The notes beneath the pieces are model-generated. The model worked only from the letters and a program-made list of their open reading frames with translations. It ran no database searches and had not been told where the DNA came from. This document shows positions 31,753-43,003 of a DNA stretch of 64,000 nt, in pieces (the first letter of the stretch is position 1; each line of letters opens with the position of its first letter). Made by a program: the position numbers and the translations under genes. The stretch lies in NCBI GenBank assembly GCA_037355855.1, contig CM074762.1, forward strand, positions 4,216,001 to 4,280,000. Reading direction: 5' to 3'. The DNA is from Pseudo-nitzschia pungens (Eukaryota; Bacillariophyta; Bacillariophyceae; Bacillariales; Bacillariaceae).

Positions 31753-33357
31753 ATGATCACGCTACGCATAGTCGTCCTTGTCTTCACGCTCTTGCATCTT
31801 GGTCATTCTTTTGCAACGAAATCGCCCATACTGTGTCCAAGGAGTGAAATGAGTCTCTCTGCAACGATTGGCAGTGCATCATCGTCTGCTTCCCCTCTCA
31901 AGGTTGCAATAATCGGTGGAGGAGCCGCGGGTCTGGTGACAGCTCGGGTCTTGAAGCGAAATGGAATCGAACCAACCGTTCTCGAAAAAGATTCGAAGGA
32001 GACTGGAGTTGGTGGTGTTTGGTCCTACAAAAGAAACTCAAATTCACGACCGATGTACCGTGGTTTGAGGACCAATCTACCGCGAGAGCTCATGGCATAT
32101 CGTGAATTTCCCTGGGGAGGAGATGGAAAGACAAGGAGCTTTGTGACTCACAATGAAGTGAAGGATTATTTAAGTAGATATTCAAAGGCCATGGGTGTGG
32201 AAGATCTGATTCGATACCAGTCCAACGTGGTCCACTTGGAAATCCTATCAGGCGATGAGAAGAAGATGGAAAATGATGAGAATGATCGTTCGTCTTGGCC
32301 TCAAATCAAGCTGGAGTGGGAATCGACCCTGGAAGGGCCAAACAATGATGAGAAATCAACGCACTCAGAAATATTTGATGCGGTATGTGTTTGCAATGGC
32401 CATTATGCAGCACCTGCGAACCCCGCGATTCCTGGTATCGAGGATTTCGAGGGGAAAATCATACACAGCATTACCTACGACGATCCCAAGATTTTCGAGG
32501 GTCAAACCGTCCTTTGCGTCGGGGGAAGGGCCAGTGGTTCAGACCTGGCGAGGGAAATATCCCACTTCGCAAAGCACGTCTACTTGTCGGATACAACGTG
32601 CCCTGCTTTGACCGATGGGAAGCCCATCACAGAAGAAAATGTGTCTTGGGTTCCGAGAACAAGCGCGGTTTTTTCGGGCTCCAGAATATCCTTTGGCCCG
32701 ACATGCAAAGAAACTCCGGAAGTCGACACCGTTATCTTCTGCTCGGGTTACGACTATCAATTTCCATTCATCAACGAACGCTCCAATCTGGATCTGTCGG
32801 TGGTTCCTGGAGAAAGGCGAGTGAAGCCGCTTTACGAACAGTTGTGGCACGCACAATATCCTTCGCTTGCGTTCATTGGACTGCAACATAGTGTCGTTCC
32901 TTTTCCTTTCTTCGAGGTGCAAGCGGAAGCCGTTGCGTCTCAATTGGTAGGTGATTCCTCTTCGAACTCTTGGGTCCTCCCTCCGTTGGAAGAAAGAGTG
33001 GAATCCGCTGAGAAAGATGCAGCTAGTGGTGGACCAAAAGAACCTGGACGAGTTCAAGACACTCATTTTCTCGGATCGTATCAATGGGAGGAATGCTTGA
33101 AGTATGCCAGATTTGCTGGTGTTTGCGACGAAGGTCTGAGGAAATACATCATGACCAACAAGGCGATCTACGATCACTCAGGTGCAGCGCGAAAGAATCT
33201 GTTTCCCGGAGGTCCAGATACATATAGATACAACAGCTATACACGAGATGACGAGAACGAATCTTTTCAGGTCTTCTCACTACAACACGAAATGGACGCT
33301 GAAGGAAAAATGGAATCACTCGGTTCTGATATAAAAAGCGTAGTTCAGGCACAATAA
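31753..33357 (+). CDS. Flavin-containing monooxygenase (FMO-like), with N-terminal signal
   Basis: 534 residues, single exon, ATG at 31753. A hydrophobic signal (I-V-V-L-V-F-T-L-L-H-L) ends in G-H-S-F-A-T-K, a Phe at +1 that would fit plastid entry; secretion is the alternative. Then come the FAD Rossmann motif I-I-G-G-G-A-A-G-L (about 53-61), E-K-D at the end of the second strand, G-G-V-W, the FMO fingerprint F-E-G-K-I-I-H-S-I-T-Y (F-x-G-x-x-x-H-x-x-x-Y) and the NADPH motif C-V-G-G-R-A-S-G-S-D. A late C-S-G-Y-D-Y block closes the fold. FMOs oxygenate N- or S-containing small molecules with NADPH and O2. Substrate unknown. Confidence 0.9.
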   Translation: MITLRIVVLVFTLLHLGHSFATKSPILCPRSEMSLSATIGSASSSASPLKVAIIGGGAAGLVTARVLKRNGIEPTVLEKDSKETGVGGVWSYKRNSNSRPMYRGLRTNLPRELMAYREFPWGGDGKTRSFVTHNEVKDYLSRYSKAMGVEDLIRYQSNVVHLEILSGDEKKMENDENDRSSWPQIKLEWESTLEGPNNDEKSTHSEIFDAVCVCNGHYAAPANPAIPGIEDFEGKIIHSITYDDPKIFEGQTVLCVGGRASGSDLAREISHFAKHVYLSDTTCPALTDGKPITEENVSWVPRTSAVFSGSRISFGPTCKETPEVDTVIFCSGYDYQFPFINERSNLDLSVVPGERRVKPLYEQLWHAQYPSLAFIGLQHSVVPFPFFEVQAEAVASQLVGDSSSNSWVLPPLEERVESAEKDAASGGPKEPGRVQDTHFLGSYQWEECLKYARFAGVCDEGLRKYIMTNKAIYDHSGAARKNLFPGGPDTYRYNSYTRDDENESFQVFSLQHEMDAEGKMESLGSDIKSVVQAQ

Positions 33358-33845
33358 TGCTTACATTTTTATTTGATTATAGCTTATCTTTTCGATTGTC
33401 ACGCAGAGGTGATGGGATAGGCTTGGCATGTAGGAGTCTTCCATTGTTGATATTGTTCAAGTAGAAGCTAGGAGCCCAGAAACCCTTCAAAGAACGAGGT
33501 TTCCTACGGTACCATACGGAATACTCTTCTTTGGAAGAGAACGCTCGATTGAAAACTCTACATCGCTAAACATAGGTTTAGCATGGAAAGCCCAAAGCTT
33601 CCACGAGCGGCTTCGTCCTTCGAACTTCGACGTCTTGGCCGTCCGAAAATTTCTCGAGTATCTCATCAAAGGGTGAGAGGTCTACATTAGACGCTAGTTG
33701 TTGATATTAACTGAAGAAAGCAGAAACTGTGAACCTTTCTTTCCTTGTATACCGTATGTCTCTTCCATACCGTGTAGTCAAAATCTCAAGAAAATACTTC
33801 GAATTCTGGTTTCTGACATTCAGCATTACACTCCAGCGCATCAAA
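33358..33845. other. Intergenic between convergent FMO and CRAL-TRIO genes
   Basis: 488 bp between two stop codons, moderately AT-rich; presumably both 3' UTRs. No repeat or frame of note. Confidence 0.5.
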
Positions 33846-35522
33846 TTAGGCGTGGTATGGCATTGTGGTCAAATATTCCAGCGCTTCCTCGTCACGACCA
33901 AGAACATCATTTGCGTAGTATTCCTCTACTTCGAAGTGAAAGATATCGGTACCACCAAGCCAGTCGGGGATGTTTTTCTTCGCTCCTAGCACTCTTTGCA
34001 GAGTTTCCATTTGTTCTTCCGGATCGTGTGGAAGCATTACAATTTTGTTGCGGACTTCTTCGGTAATGAGCGGCAAGAACAACTTTAGGAGAAGTTCGCA
34101 TATTGACCCCACGTTCACCAGAATAACAACCCCTAGTCTATCGGCAAAGTGGTCCTGTAGGATCGCAACGAGTGTTTTGACTGCACTAAGGCTTGGCATT
34201 GAACCCCAGGTAAAACCATTTCCATCCACCACTGCGTTGAACTTTCCTAGTCTGCCATTTGATCGCTGCAATGAAGCAGCAACGGCTCGGTCGAATTCCC
34301 TTATCATCGAACGAACGAAGTAGACTCGCTCATTATCATTTTCCGTCTTGTTTTTGAGGGCAAGTCGAAGCCAAACAATTGCGTGGCCACTATCTTCGCC
34401 CTCTGGATGGGGTGGGCTAAAACCACGATGATACACAAGACCTCTGCTATTTGCACGCTTGATTCCAGGAGTAACCAACCATGGCATATAACGTTCTCTG
34501 AACTCCAGAGAATGTCTGATTGCAACACTGGCCTCGCAGTCCTTTCCTTCGTTCTTTTTTCTCGCTTTGCAAAGTTTGAACGGAAAGTCGATTCGCTCTA
34601 AATCTTCTGGCCATTTCATGATGCGAAGATACGATGAAAATAGATTTCCGCCATCAATTTGGTCGAGCGGAGAACTCGGGCCGCGATGTTTGGTCTGTTG
34701 GGAATACCAATCGAATGACACTGGTGCAATCGCTTGCGGTGGACCACCCCAGGGAACTATAGATGATCGTTTCTCAAAATCCACTACGGACTCTAAAACG
34801 TCGTTCCTCATTTTTTCAACAAGTCTCTGTTGCTTGGGAGTTAGATTCGGTATTTCCGGCGTAAATGCGGTCGGGAATTGATGTATAGCTTTGAGTCGCT
34901 GCTCACGTTGTTGCTCTTCGGTTAAACTTGGTTCGGTGCTTTCGATGAGACTTAATTCGTTGCCACTGCAAGTATTTTTCGATTCAACACGATGACCCAA
35001 TGACTCCCAAACAAAGCGACAGAGACAAACCCGTGCATCTTGCGGTGGAGGAGGAACTTCTTTTGCTTGGCGATTGCGACTGCTGATGTTTTGGGCTCTC
35101 TGCGCCTTCTTCTTTTTGGAAGCAAATATTGACAGAAACGATAGTTTCTTGCGCCTCTTCGATCGTTGATCATCGCTTCCGATTCCCTCGTTGATATCTA
35201 TCCCTCGTCCTAGGTCTTGTGATTTGAAAGACGAACATGAGTTTCCCAAAGTATTGGCTGTTCCAAAGTCGAGGTTTGCCTTTTCTGGAAAACGCACATC
35301 TATAGGTCTAAGATCTTTGCAAAGAGCATAGACCGATGAAAACGCCGCAAGGGCAATCAGCATGACAGCCACAACAAAACCGAGTAAAAAGGGTTTAATG
35401 AATGACAACACCTTACTAGTAGTAGGCATGGCTGTCATGACCCGTTTGGATGCGGAGGGTGATGGGGAGTCGTGCAAGCACGACGTTGGCGTTAGAGGGA
35501 TACATTCGCGGTGGTGCGACAT
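33846..35522 (-). CDS. Membrane-anchored CRAL-TRIO (SEC14-like) domain protein
   Basis: 558 residues, single exon, ATG at 35522. One strong membrane segment (about 38-62, F-L-L-G-F-V-V-A-V-M-L-I-A-L-A-A-F) is followed by a long low-complexity basic/polar region with K-K-K-K and P-P-P-P runs. The C-terminal 200 residues have the lipid-transfer fold: F-N-A-V-V-D-G-N-G-F-T-W, V-A-I-L-Q-D-H-F-A-D-R-L-G-V-V-I-L-V-N, L-P-L-I-T-E-E-V-R-N-K-I and I-P-D-W-L-G-G-T-D. The last block corresponds to the conserved 'LP..LGG' end of CRAL-TRIO domains. SEC14 relatives carry phosphoinositides or other lipids between membranes; ligand not predictable here. A single N-terminal anchor before the domain is less usual than soluble SEC14. 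Confidence 0.85.
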   Translation of the reverse strand: MSHHRECIPLTPTSCLHDSPSPSASKRVMTAMPTTSKVLSFIKPFLLGFVVAVMLIALAAFSSVYALCKDLRPIDVRFPEKANLDFGTANTLGNSCSSFKSQDLGRGIDINEGIGSDDQRSKRRKKLSFLSIFASKKKKAQRAQNISSRNRQAKEVPPPPQDARVCLCRFVWESLGHRVESKNTCSGNELSLIESTEPSLTEEQQREQRLKAIHQFPTAFTPEIPNLTPKQQRLVEKMRNDVLESVVDFEKRSSIVPWGGPPQAIAPVSFDWYSQQTKHRGPSSPLDQIDGGNLFSSYLRIMKWPEDLERIDFPFKLCKARKKNEGKDCEASVAIRHSLEFRERYMPWLVTPGIKRANSRGLVYHRGFSPPHPEGEDSGHAIVWLRLALKNKTENDNERVYFVRSMIREFDRAVAASLQRSNGRLGKFNAVVDGNGFTWGSMPSLSAVKTLVAILQDHFADRLGVVILVNVGSICELLLKLFLPLITEEVRNKIVMLPHDPEEQMETLQRVLGAKKNIPDWLGGTDIFHFEVEEYYANDVLGRDEEALEYLTTMPYHA

Positions 35523-36422
35523 TTTATTGGTTTGTGAGAGAAAGACTTTCGGGTTCCATACAATTGTAACAACCTACGGATGGACTGTCTGTATGGATAA
35601 TGATAACGATGATGATGATGATGATGATGGCTGGTTTTGTGTGCACGCCGTTGCCGAGTGCCTATTCTGGTTCTGCTTTCTGTGAAATTGTATGATGCTG
35701 TCATGCACCGAAAAAGTCGAAATCGAATCACCGAAAACGTTTGCAACAAATGTGGTGCGTAACCTTTCAACAACCTTAAGTAAAAACCTTAGGACGTGAA
35801 TTGTGAGCTCCTTGATCAGCGATGTTTTCGTTTTTAAAAAACAAAACGTTAAATACAGTTTTAACGATGACCTCATCCAATCATCGTTAGTCGTCATCAA
35901 AGAACAAAAGCAAGGATTAGTTTTTGTCGCTCCTGCCTCCCTTGCGGAATGATGGCTACGTTTTTACTGTAAAGCGAACAATATGCCGTACGGTACGTAC
36001 GCTGCTCATCGGCAAACCAGTCGTGCAACCATTACAGTTCGTACAAGTATGTAGAGGGATACCGGTAAGGTACGACAATTTTGACCAACAGTTGTTTCTC
36101 TTTCTTTCATTCATTTTCAGCTTCTCGTACGAGTAACCTTAATTATGTTCCTATGATACCGGCACTTCCCGTGGGCGATTGTGACGTGCGCACAAATTTT
36201 TACGTTGTTCCGTGATTTTTCCACAATCTCCTCTTTCCAATCGGGAGATGGCAGAAAGTCCCATTCTATTCAATGCTGCATGGTTAATTCATTGATTTGT
36301 CATCAGATTACTTGATTGATCTAGAATCATTCGAGCGAAAAGAATTGTGGTACATGCAATAGCCAATTGTAGTCCAATACTCTGGAACTGCGCTAAAAAA
36401 CATCACTGTTTCCACAAGCAAA
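35523..36422. other. Divergent promoter region with GAT microsatellite
   Basis: 900 bp between the starts of the CRAL-TRIO gene and the transporter gene. It holds a (GAT)n run at about 35602-35630, a GTACGGTACGTACG palindromic stretch near 35988, and GGTAAGGTAC and GAGTAACCTTA motifs near 36064 and 36130. No gene is supported. Confidence 0.5.
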
Positions 36423-38089
36423 ATGGCACCAAGGGAAGAAGAATCGTTGCCTCTCATCGGAGATTATGGTACTGGCGGTGGTGGAAACAAAATGAAACGT
36501 GTCAGTTCTATTGCGGAAGAGCTTGGACCGATGGCACAAACGGGGAAGGCATCGAGGGTCAATGTTGGAATCAACCTCGCCAAGACTGCGGGTAAGAAAG
36601 AAAGAAAAAAGAACGAACGATTGTCGTTGCATGTCATCTGCCCTTAGTTGGGAGTCCTAACCTTCGTTTTTCGACGTTTGGCCCCTATTCAAAATTGAAA
36701 ATCCAAAACCTACGAACTAATGCAACAAACAATCTAACTGAACAATCATCTCATACAGCGGGGACGGGTATATTAGCGCTACCGTATGCGTGCAAACAAG
36801 GAGGCGTTTTGCTTTTCATCTTTGGGATGTTCTTAGTTGCCTTTTGGAATGTTTACTGCATGAAACAACTTTGTGATTCTCTCGAGTATCTGGTTTGTCT
36901 ATCCGATGCTCCAATTGAATATGCCAACGCAATGCCGATAGAAGATGTCAAAGAGGGACGATGTGGTAATATGTTTGGACAGTGCAAGTACGATCGGTTA
37001 AGTATCAAATTTCGCGATCCACCTCCACAGGGAACGTCTTCCTTCTCAAAACTCGGATGGTATGCACTGGGTGACCTTGGGCTGTGGTCGATCGATATCA
37101 TGATGTTGATGCTGCTAGCCTTCATCAATATTGCATTTGAAGTTGCCATTCTATCGTTTGTGGAAGCAACACCGTTTACCACTGGGGAAAAAATGCTCGA
37201 CGGGTTAATCCTAGGATTGGTGTTAGTGCCTTTCTGTGTTGTTGATGATCTATCGGCGCTATCGAAACTAAGCCGTATGGGTTTAATTATTTTAGGATTT
37301 ACAATGTCGGTAATTGCGTGGTATGGATTAAGGGGATTTCGTGATATCAAAGATACAACAGGTGGTGCTTTTGGCAGTGAAGACATTGATTCTGACAGTT
37401 ACGTGGGAGACAAGATCACATTAAATTTATTTCCAGTGAATGGTATCGAGGGTGTATCTAAGTGGTTCGGCTGCACAGTCTTTAGTTTTGGGATTGTACC
37501 GCTTACTTTCAACTTCAGAGAGTCGATGGCAGAGCCGGAAAAGTTGCCCCAGACTGCAATGATCAGTATGTCATTGGTCGGTGTGTGTTATATCATCATC
37601 GGCGTATCCTTCTTATACCTCTTTCCAAATATCGAAAATGATCTTCTCGCAGAGATTCCAACGGCTGGAATTTTAGCTACAATAACAAGACTTGCCATGA
37701 TCCTGGTTGTGATGGCGAGTACACCATTGCTGATCGTGCCCTGTGCGGAAATTGTTGAAGGCAAAATTACCAAAAGTAAAGACAGCGACGCGACACGATC
37801 GAAATCACTCATGATTTTTGTCCGAACTTCTATCGTGTTGGTCACAATCAGCGTTGCAGCCAAACTCCCGGGCTTCGTGTCGGTGTTGTCATTTGTTGGT
37901 TGCTTTGCAGTATCTATGGTGAGTTTCGTTCTGCCGCCCGCTTTACATTGGTTGCTTGTCGGACAAGGAATTCCCGCTGATCTCGAAGGAACGAATCACG
38001 CGTTCTGGTCATGCCTATGCGATGTATCAATGTTAATGGTTGGACTTGTGACAACAATCATAACAACTTGGTTTACAGGGTCTCAATGA
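36423..38089 (+). CDS. Amino acid/auxin permease (AAAP, SLC38-like) transporter, two exons
   Basis: Exons 36423-36591 and 36759-38089 (intron 167 bp, donor GTAAGA, acceptor ATACAG) give 499 residues. The cytosolic N-terminus starts M-A-P-R-E-E-E-S-L-P-L-I-G, with a dileucine-like acidic motif. The first membrane helix crosses the splice site: N-L-A-K-T-A-A-G-T-G-I-L-A-L-P-Y-A, the family hallmark (G-x-G-I-L-x-L-P). About ten more hydrophobic helices follow, with a loop of about 60 residues after helix 2 and F-S-F-G-I-V-P-L-T-F-N-F-R-E-S-M in the core. AAAP proteins are proton- or sodium-coupled amino acid transporters of plasma or vacuolar membranes; substrate unknown. Confidence 0.9.
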
Positions 38090-38227
38090 AAGTTTATCTA
38101 TGGATGGGTGAAGAGAATGAATGTGGAACAATTACTTTTTCGAAACCGGTTCCCTTAAACAAAAATATAGACTAACTTGCACAACGAAACTATGCTGTTC
38201 GTTAATGCCTTCACTCATAAGTTGGCT

Positions 38228-39535
38228 TTACTCTTCGTCGGCTCCCTTGATTCCAAGTTGACTTCGAATTTCGTCAATAACTTTCAAATTCAGGATTGTC
38301 TCCTCCAATGTAAACTGAGGGGCTTCTCGTTTGCCGGAAGCAATGCATCTCGCCACTGCTGCAGCCTCGTAACAAAAGCCTGCACTGTTTGGATAGAAAT
38401 AACCTCCGGATTCGATGATTTCTTTCGTGTCTTCGGGCAGAGGATATTCGAAAGCGAGATTCTCTCCCACCTGGCCTCGCCCTTGTCCTTTGGTTTCGAC
38501 CGATAGTTTTGTTGGACAATGGCCAGGGCTTTCAATCTTCATTCGACCTTCTGATCCCACGATTACAGTCTCTTCAGGCGTCTCACAGAGAAATCCGTAA
38601 CTCAGTGTAGCCACTCCAGCCCCGGGGAGTTTTGGATATGTATTGCCGGTCCCCATCATCGGTTGTACTGTGTCGGTAGATGGAAACGATAAAACGACTG
38701 CCGCCTGAAGTTCGACACCAGTTTGTTGATCGACCTGACCCGCAACTTGAATAGTCTCCGGCATACGACCGTCGAAGAAAAGAGCTGCAGCAGCAATAGG
38801 ATATGGTCCGACCAAAAAATTGGCCCCGCCACCAAGTTTTCTATTGTAAACGAAGGAGGTCGGATATTCTTCCGAGTCTGCAGCGTTGAAGTTGAAATCC
38901 GAAAATACGGTAGCAATCTCTCCCAACTTTTTCTCACTGCCCAACGCCAGGTCTCGTGCTTTCTGAACAGCGGGGAAGAAACGCGTCCACATCCCCTCCA
39001 TAATGAATAAGTCCTTTTCTTTAGCGAGAGCGATCAGATATTCCCCGTCTTCAAGGCAGCATGCAAATGGTTTTTCAAGCACGACATGCTTTCCAGCCAA
39101 AAGGCATTTTTCCCCAGTAGCTCTTCGAAAGGAATGAACATTTCCAACGTACACAACTTCTACCTCAGGATCCGCGAGCATTTCATCGTAGCTTCCATAG
39201 TGCTTGCCGATTCCGTGCTTTTTTGCAAATGATTCGGCGCTCTCTGCACTCCTAGCTGAGCAGGCCACAACAGATTGGGTCGGAAGATGTTTTAATGCCT
39301 GGCAGAAGTCATTTGATACTCGACCGCATCCTTACAAGAAAAATGAAACGAACGGCGCAAGATAAAATTGTTCGGTCAGTTAACGGCCGAGGAAACAAAT
39401 GATAATGGTAAGCTAAAGCGTTCGTTCGAAGCTTTTGGATAACTCACCGAGGATACCCCACTTCAACGGCGGGCACTCCAGTGGATCCGAGACATTGCGA
39501 TCATCCAGTGGTGGCGGTGGGACAGAAAATACCAT
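38228..39535 (-). CDS. Gfo/Idh/MocA-family NAD(P)-dependent oxidoreductase (dihydrodiol dehydrogenase-like), two exons
   Basis: Exons on the minus strand are 39535-39448 and 39330-38228 (intron 117 bp, donor GTGAGT, acceptor TTGTAAG), 1191 nt and 396 residues. The splice completes the dinucleotide site: K-W-G-I-L-G joined to C-G-R-V-S-N-D-F. Further marks are E-V-V-Y-V-G-N-V-H-S, the catalytic-loop E-K-P-F, and M-E-G-M-W-T-R-F-F-P, a sequence typical of trans-1,2-dihydrodiol dehydrogenase/D-xylose dehydrogenase relatives. The C-terminal half is the substrate/dimer domain with G-G-G-A-N-F-L-V-G-P-Y-P-I. Soluble enzyme, presumably cytosolic; substrate not determinable. Confidence 0.9.
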
Positions 39536-41258
39536 CGTGTAGTTTTGCGTTATTGTTTGACCCAAGTATAAATTTTGTGAGAATTGCGAATGCCGACTGC
39601 GGGATAAGGTAGTTTGTCAGAAGCATCGACAATGCGAGAGAGCGTCTGTAGGAGCACCGTAGGGAATTAGGTACATCTACTCGAGTTCGTACCAAAGACA
39701 ACTCTTACTCAATACCTCATACAAGTAAGTACGTACCGTACACGTAGTCGTACCGGTAGGTATTTTTATCCGCGAATAACGCATGACGCATGTCTTGTAC
39801 GGATTTTGATAGGTTCATTCTTCATTCTGAATTCTTACAACTCGTTGACCGTTTCATCAGTCGTACGGTACTGAAATGGTCATAATACATACGAAGTAAT
39901 ACGTAATTAGTCATAAAAGTTGTTGTTCTCTTCTTGTTGCGTTCAGTTCTTCTCGTGAGCCATTACAATCCTTTGCACACATCTGGCTTTTTCAACTCAT
40001 ACGGTAAGATCTTATGCACATATTTTCTCTAAAATACGAGAACAAGTAACTTACGTGTAGTACGTCAAGTACTAGGGAATACCTATCGGTTATCCCCTAT
40101 TTCCGTAGAAATTAGAAGTGGGGGACGTAAGGTTACCGTACAACCGGGACACAAAGCTGATAGAAATTTTGTTGTACAGTAAGATTACGTAGGGTTACCG
40201 TAAGTCTATTCCTCGTAACCTTACTTGTAACAGAACGTTGAAGATTTCGTTTCCCTTGGAATTGAGAGTAAGATTTATCGTTGAGGTTCTTTACTATCGA
40301 TCTTCGTTTTGAGAGCGACTCCCCATTGAAACTTGATGCGTGCATACGTACTACGAAGTTCCCCTCGGTTCTACATCCTCAACTACTAATTTCTACGGAA
40401 ACCGGGGGACAGCTGATAGGAATTCCGTAGTAATCAATACTACATAACACATGAATTCATACACCGGTACATTTTTTTTTTAATTAAAAAAACGAAAGCG
40501 AATTCACACATCACACAAAAGTGTTCTGGCTCATTACAGTATCAAAAGCAATAGTAGTAATTAATAGTATCGGTAGTAGAAAATAAGATGGAACACAAAA
40601 AATTAGTAGACGAATAACGAATGAATTTCATTGTCCAACTCAGTCTAATTCAACTCCTTCTAAAATGTGGCAATCGGTCAGCAAAGTATGGGAAATGCGA
40701 CTTGCGGTCGCAAGAAGTCTGTCTAATTTGAAAGTGTGTGTCGTCTTGCTGGTGGGAGCAAAAATCTCTCGTTTGTGCATTCTCAAAAGAGTTCTTTGGG
40801 GATCAACTTTTCAAACTGCACGGCACGAACACTTTTGTCATGACTCTGTCACAAAGACGAAGAGAAACGTTTGGTCGTAGTCGCTGCCATGCACAAAAGA
40901 TCCCATTATGTGAATAACTTGACAGTCCGACCATTTCTAAAGCCCTCAACGAGAAATTATATTTTGAATGGGGATTATATGATCAAGGTTGGTCGTAACC
41001 GGCCCACCGCGGGAACTCGTGAATGATGCCAGGCAACGACATATCATGAGTCGTTTCTCCTCTTCTATGTTGACTCCTGATGGGAAATAACAAATTCCTG
41101 AGTAGTGCCAAGAGCGCCTGTTGTAGCACTTCGAACTTACCTCATCTTCAATAATCTATATACGACGTAAAATGAATAGCGAGATATGAAGACAAGGATA
41201 CGAAAACCCATTCAGAAGTCCCGTGCACGAAATTTTTGACGTATTCCATGATATTCAT
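39536..41258. other. Intergenic, 1.7 kb, with MITE and dispersed GTAAGGTTAC motifs
   Basis: It contains palindromic GTACGTACCGTACACGTA near 39730, repeated GTAAGGTTACCGTA-type motifs (40127-40140, 40192-40203, 40215-40224), the MITE at 40351-40430 and a degraded relative around 40095-40185. A 71-codon frame at 40665-40880 has no family features and is not called. Confidence 0.5.
40351..40430. mobile_element. TA-flanked MITE, 80 bp
   Basis: Ends CTACGAAGTTCCCC and GGGGGACAGCTGATAGGAAT + TCCGTAG are imperfect inverts. TA flanks both sides (40349-40350, 40431-40432). The core CTAATTTCTACGGAAACC matches the core of the MITE at 42913. The left arm lacks about 13 bp relative to the right. Confidence 0.7.
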
Positions 41259-42431
41259 TTATTTTCGTAGGTAAGACATATTTACCCTCCATATTCCAAG
41301 AGAGTAGCAAGATCGTACGCATATCATATCTCTTAACATTGAGATCGATACAATTGCTAATGCCAATTTTGATGTACTGAGTTTTGATCCATCAATCTCC
41401 TTCCAACGAACTGCAACCTCGATCACGTCAATAGATACTCTGTCACATAACAGAACGATCTCCGTGTCAAATGCCCAACGTCGCAAATGTAGAGTTTGAA
41501 AGATTGCACAGCTCGCTGCCTTCGTGAAAAGTTTGAAGCCGCATTGAGTATCGTGAATTTTGGTCGAAACAAATAGACTGACAAAAAAATGAAATGCCTT
41601 CATCAAGAGTGTCCTAACAAAGGATCTTTCAGCAGTGGAATCTTTTTCCAAATGCGCCCGGGATCCAAAGAGTGCAATCATTGGCTCACCGTTGTCTTTT
41701 CTACTTCTGCCATTTTCTTCACTAGGTTTCACCATTCCAAATGTATGTGCCTCTAATTCTCGCGTCAGGTTTTCCAGACCGTATCCGAACTCAGTCGCAC
41801 CATCTGCATCTACCATAAGTTGAAACATTCCTTGAGCGAGATTCATTCCAGTCTTTACAGCTCCTCCTTTTCCGGCGTTTCTTTTCAGCGATACCAGTTT
41901 CCATTTCCAATCGTAAGCAGAAGCGACATGTGATTTGTTTTCAACATTAACGGTGACCTTTCCTGCCATCAACTCTTCGTACGTTTTCCGCACCGTATCG
42001 CAAGTTTCATCGGTTGATCCATCGTTGACAATGATCCATTCTACTTTTGGTTTGGATCCTCCATTTCGGATTTTTTCTTTCGACGACACGGTATTGTTTG
42101 TTGGTTCGTCGTCGTGGGAGGATGTCGTTTCCGGTTCTGCACATGACTGTAGCTTTTGCAGCACCTTTTCACCCCGCTGAGATGCAAGGTAATCAAAAGT
42201 CTCACGAATCATAATCGGTATCCGGTCTTGCTCGTTGTATGCCGGAATAACCAAAGATAGAAGAGGTGGTTCGGATGTCTGTGCATCCGACGACGCCATT
42301 TCTTCAACATCCCATTCTAATTGATCAGCGATCAAAGCAGCCCAGGCTGGATAGAATAGCCAGAGAAATGCAAACGTCACAACGACAGACAGTATGGCAG
42401 AAGGTATAGTGTCTATGGGGATCGTCATCAT
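41259..42431 (-). CDS. ALG5: Dolichyl-phosphate beta-glucosyltransferase (ALG5-like)
   Basis: 390 residues from the tandem ATGs at 42431; single exon; yeast Alg5 has 334. An N-terminal membrane segment (about 10-32) fixes it to the ER. The GT2 fold follows: L-V-I-P-A-Y-N-E (60-67), I-V-N-D-G-S-T-D-E (134-142), R-N-A-G-K-G-G-A-V-K-T-G-M (184-196) and the metal-binding V-D-A-D-G (207-211). The family-specific D-T-Q-C-G-F-K-L-F-T comes next, then R-W-A-F-D-T-E-I-V-L-L and V-R-W-K-E-I-D-G-S-K-L. It transfers glucose from UDP-glucose to dolichyl phosphate on the cytosolic face of the ER for N-glycan assembly. A Ser/Thr-rich insertion (about 100-125) accounts for the extra length. Confidence 0.95.
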   Translation of the reverse strand: MMTIPIDTIPSAILSVVVTFAFLWLFYPAWAALIADQLEWDVEEMASSDAQTSEPPLLSLVIPAYNEQDRIPIMIRETFDYLASQRGEKVLQKLQSCAEPETTSSHDDEPTNNTVSSKEKIRNGGSKPKVEWIIVNDGSTDETCDTVRKTYEELMAGKVTVNVENKSHVASAYDWKWKLVSLKRNAGKGGAVKTGMNLAQGMFQLMVDADGATEFGYGLENLTRELEAHTFGMVKPSEENGRSRKDNGEPMIALFGSRAHLEKDSTAERSFVRTLLMKAFHFFVSLFVSTKIHDTQCGFKLFTKAASCAIFQTLHLRRWAFDTEIVLLCDRVSIDVIEVAVRWKEIDGSKLSTSKLALAIVSISMLRDMICVRSCYSLGIWRVNMSYLRK

Positions 42432-42912
42432 TCTTTCGTTGTCTGTTGTCGATATGACTAATTCGGTTGCAGCATGATCTATTCACTCTGTTTATGCACG
42501 AATTTCATTTCCGTCTACCGGTTTTCGTTGTGGGTCAAACAGTAATTTTCAGGCCCAATACTCATAAGATCTTATGTTACCATATTGTGTAAATCTTACG
42601 GTAAGGTTAGGAGTAGCTTAAAAAATTCAACCGCACATGTAAGGTTTACCGGTAACAAAAATAAATAAATCACCACGTCGGTGAAATCACTCTCCACGAA
42701 TCTTGAGCATAATATTATGGTTTGAACGTCCGTCACTATTATTTATGGTCATAATATTAGAATAATGCAAAAGTGGCATGACTCTATCATTATTTATTAT
42801 TGCTTTACTCGTTCTTTGCCCGTCTTCGTCCCCAGATTTCATTCATCGCGTGCCTGTACCGTAGACTTATTTATGGTATGAAGTAAGGTTTATGGTGAGA
42901 CCTTATTCGATA
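42432..42912. other. Upstream region of ALG5
   Basis: 481 bp, AT-rich, with TTACGGTAAGGTTAG at 42596-42610 and GTAAGGTTTACCGGTAAC near 42639. The ALG5 promoter is expected here; no gene. Confidence 0.45.
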
Positions 42913-43003
42913 CTACAAAATTCTTATCAGCTGTCCCCTGGTTCTACGTCCTCGACTACTAATTTCTACTGAAACCCGGGGACAGCTGATAGGAATTCTG
43001 TAG
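42913..43003. mobile_element. TA-flanked MITE, 91 bp, with a hAT-like element inserted at its right end
   Basis: Ends CTACAAAATTCTTATCAGCT and its near-inverse (AGCTGATAGGAATTCTGTAG). The left flank TA is at 42911-42912; the right flank TA is displaced to 45280-45281 by the hAT-like insertion. Ends and TA duplication are of Tc1/mariner type. Related copy at 40351-40430. Confidence 0.78.

Noticed and set aside
40665..40880. Small plus-strand gene of 71 codons
   Set aside because: Starts at an ordinary ATG but has no homology, no intron signals and no composition bias typical of the neighbouring genes.
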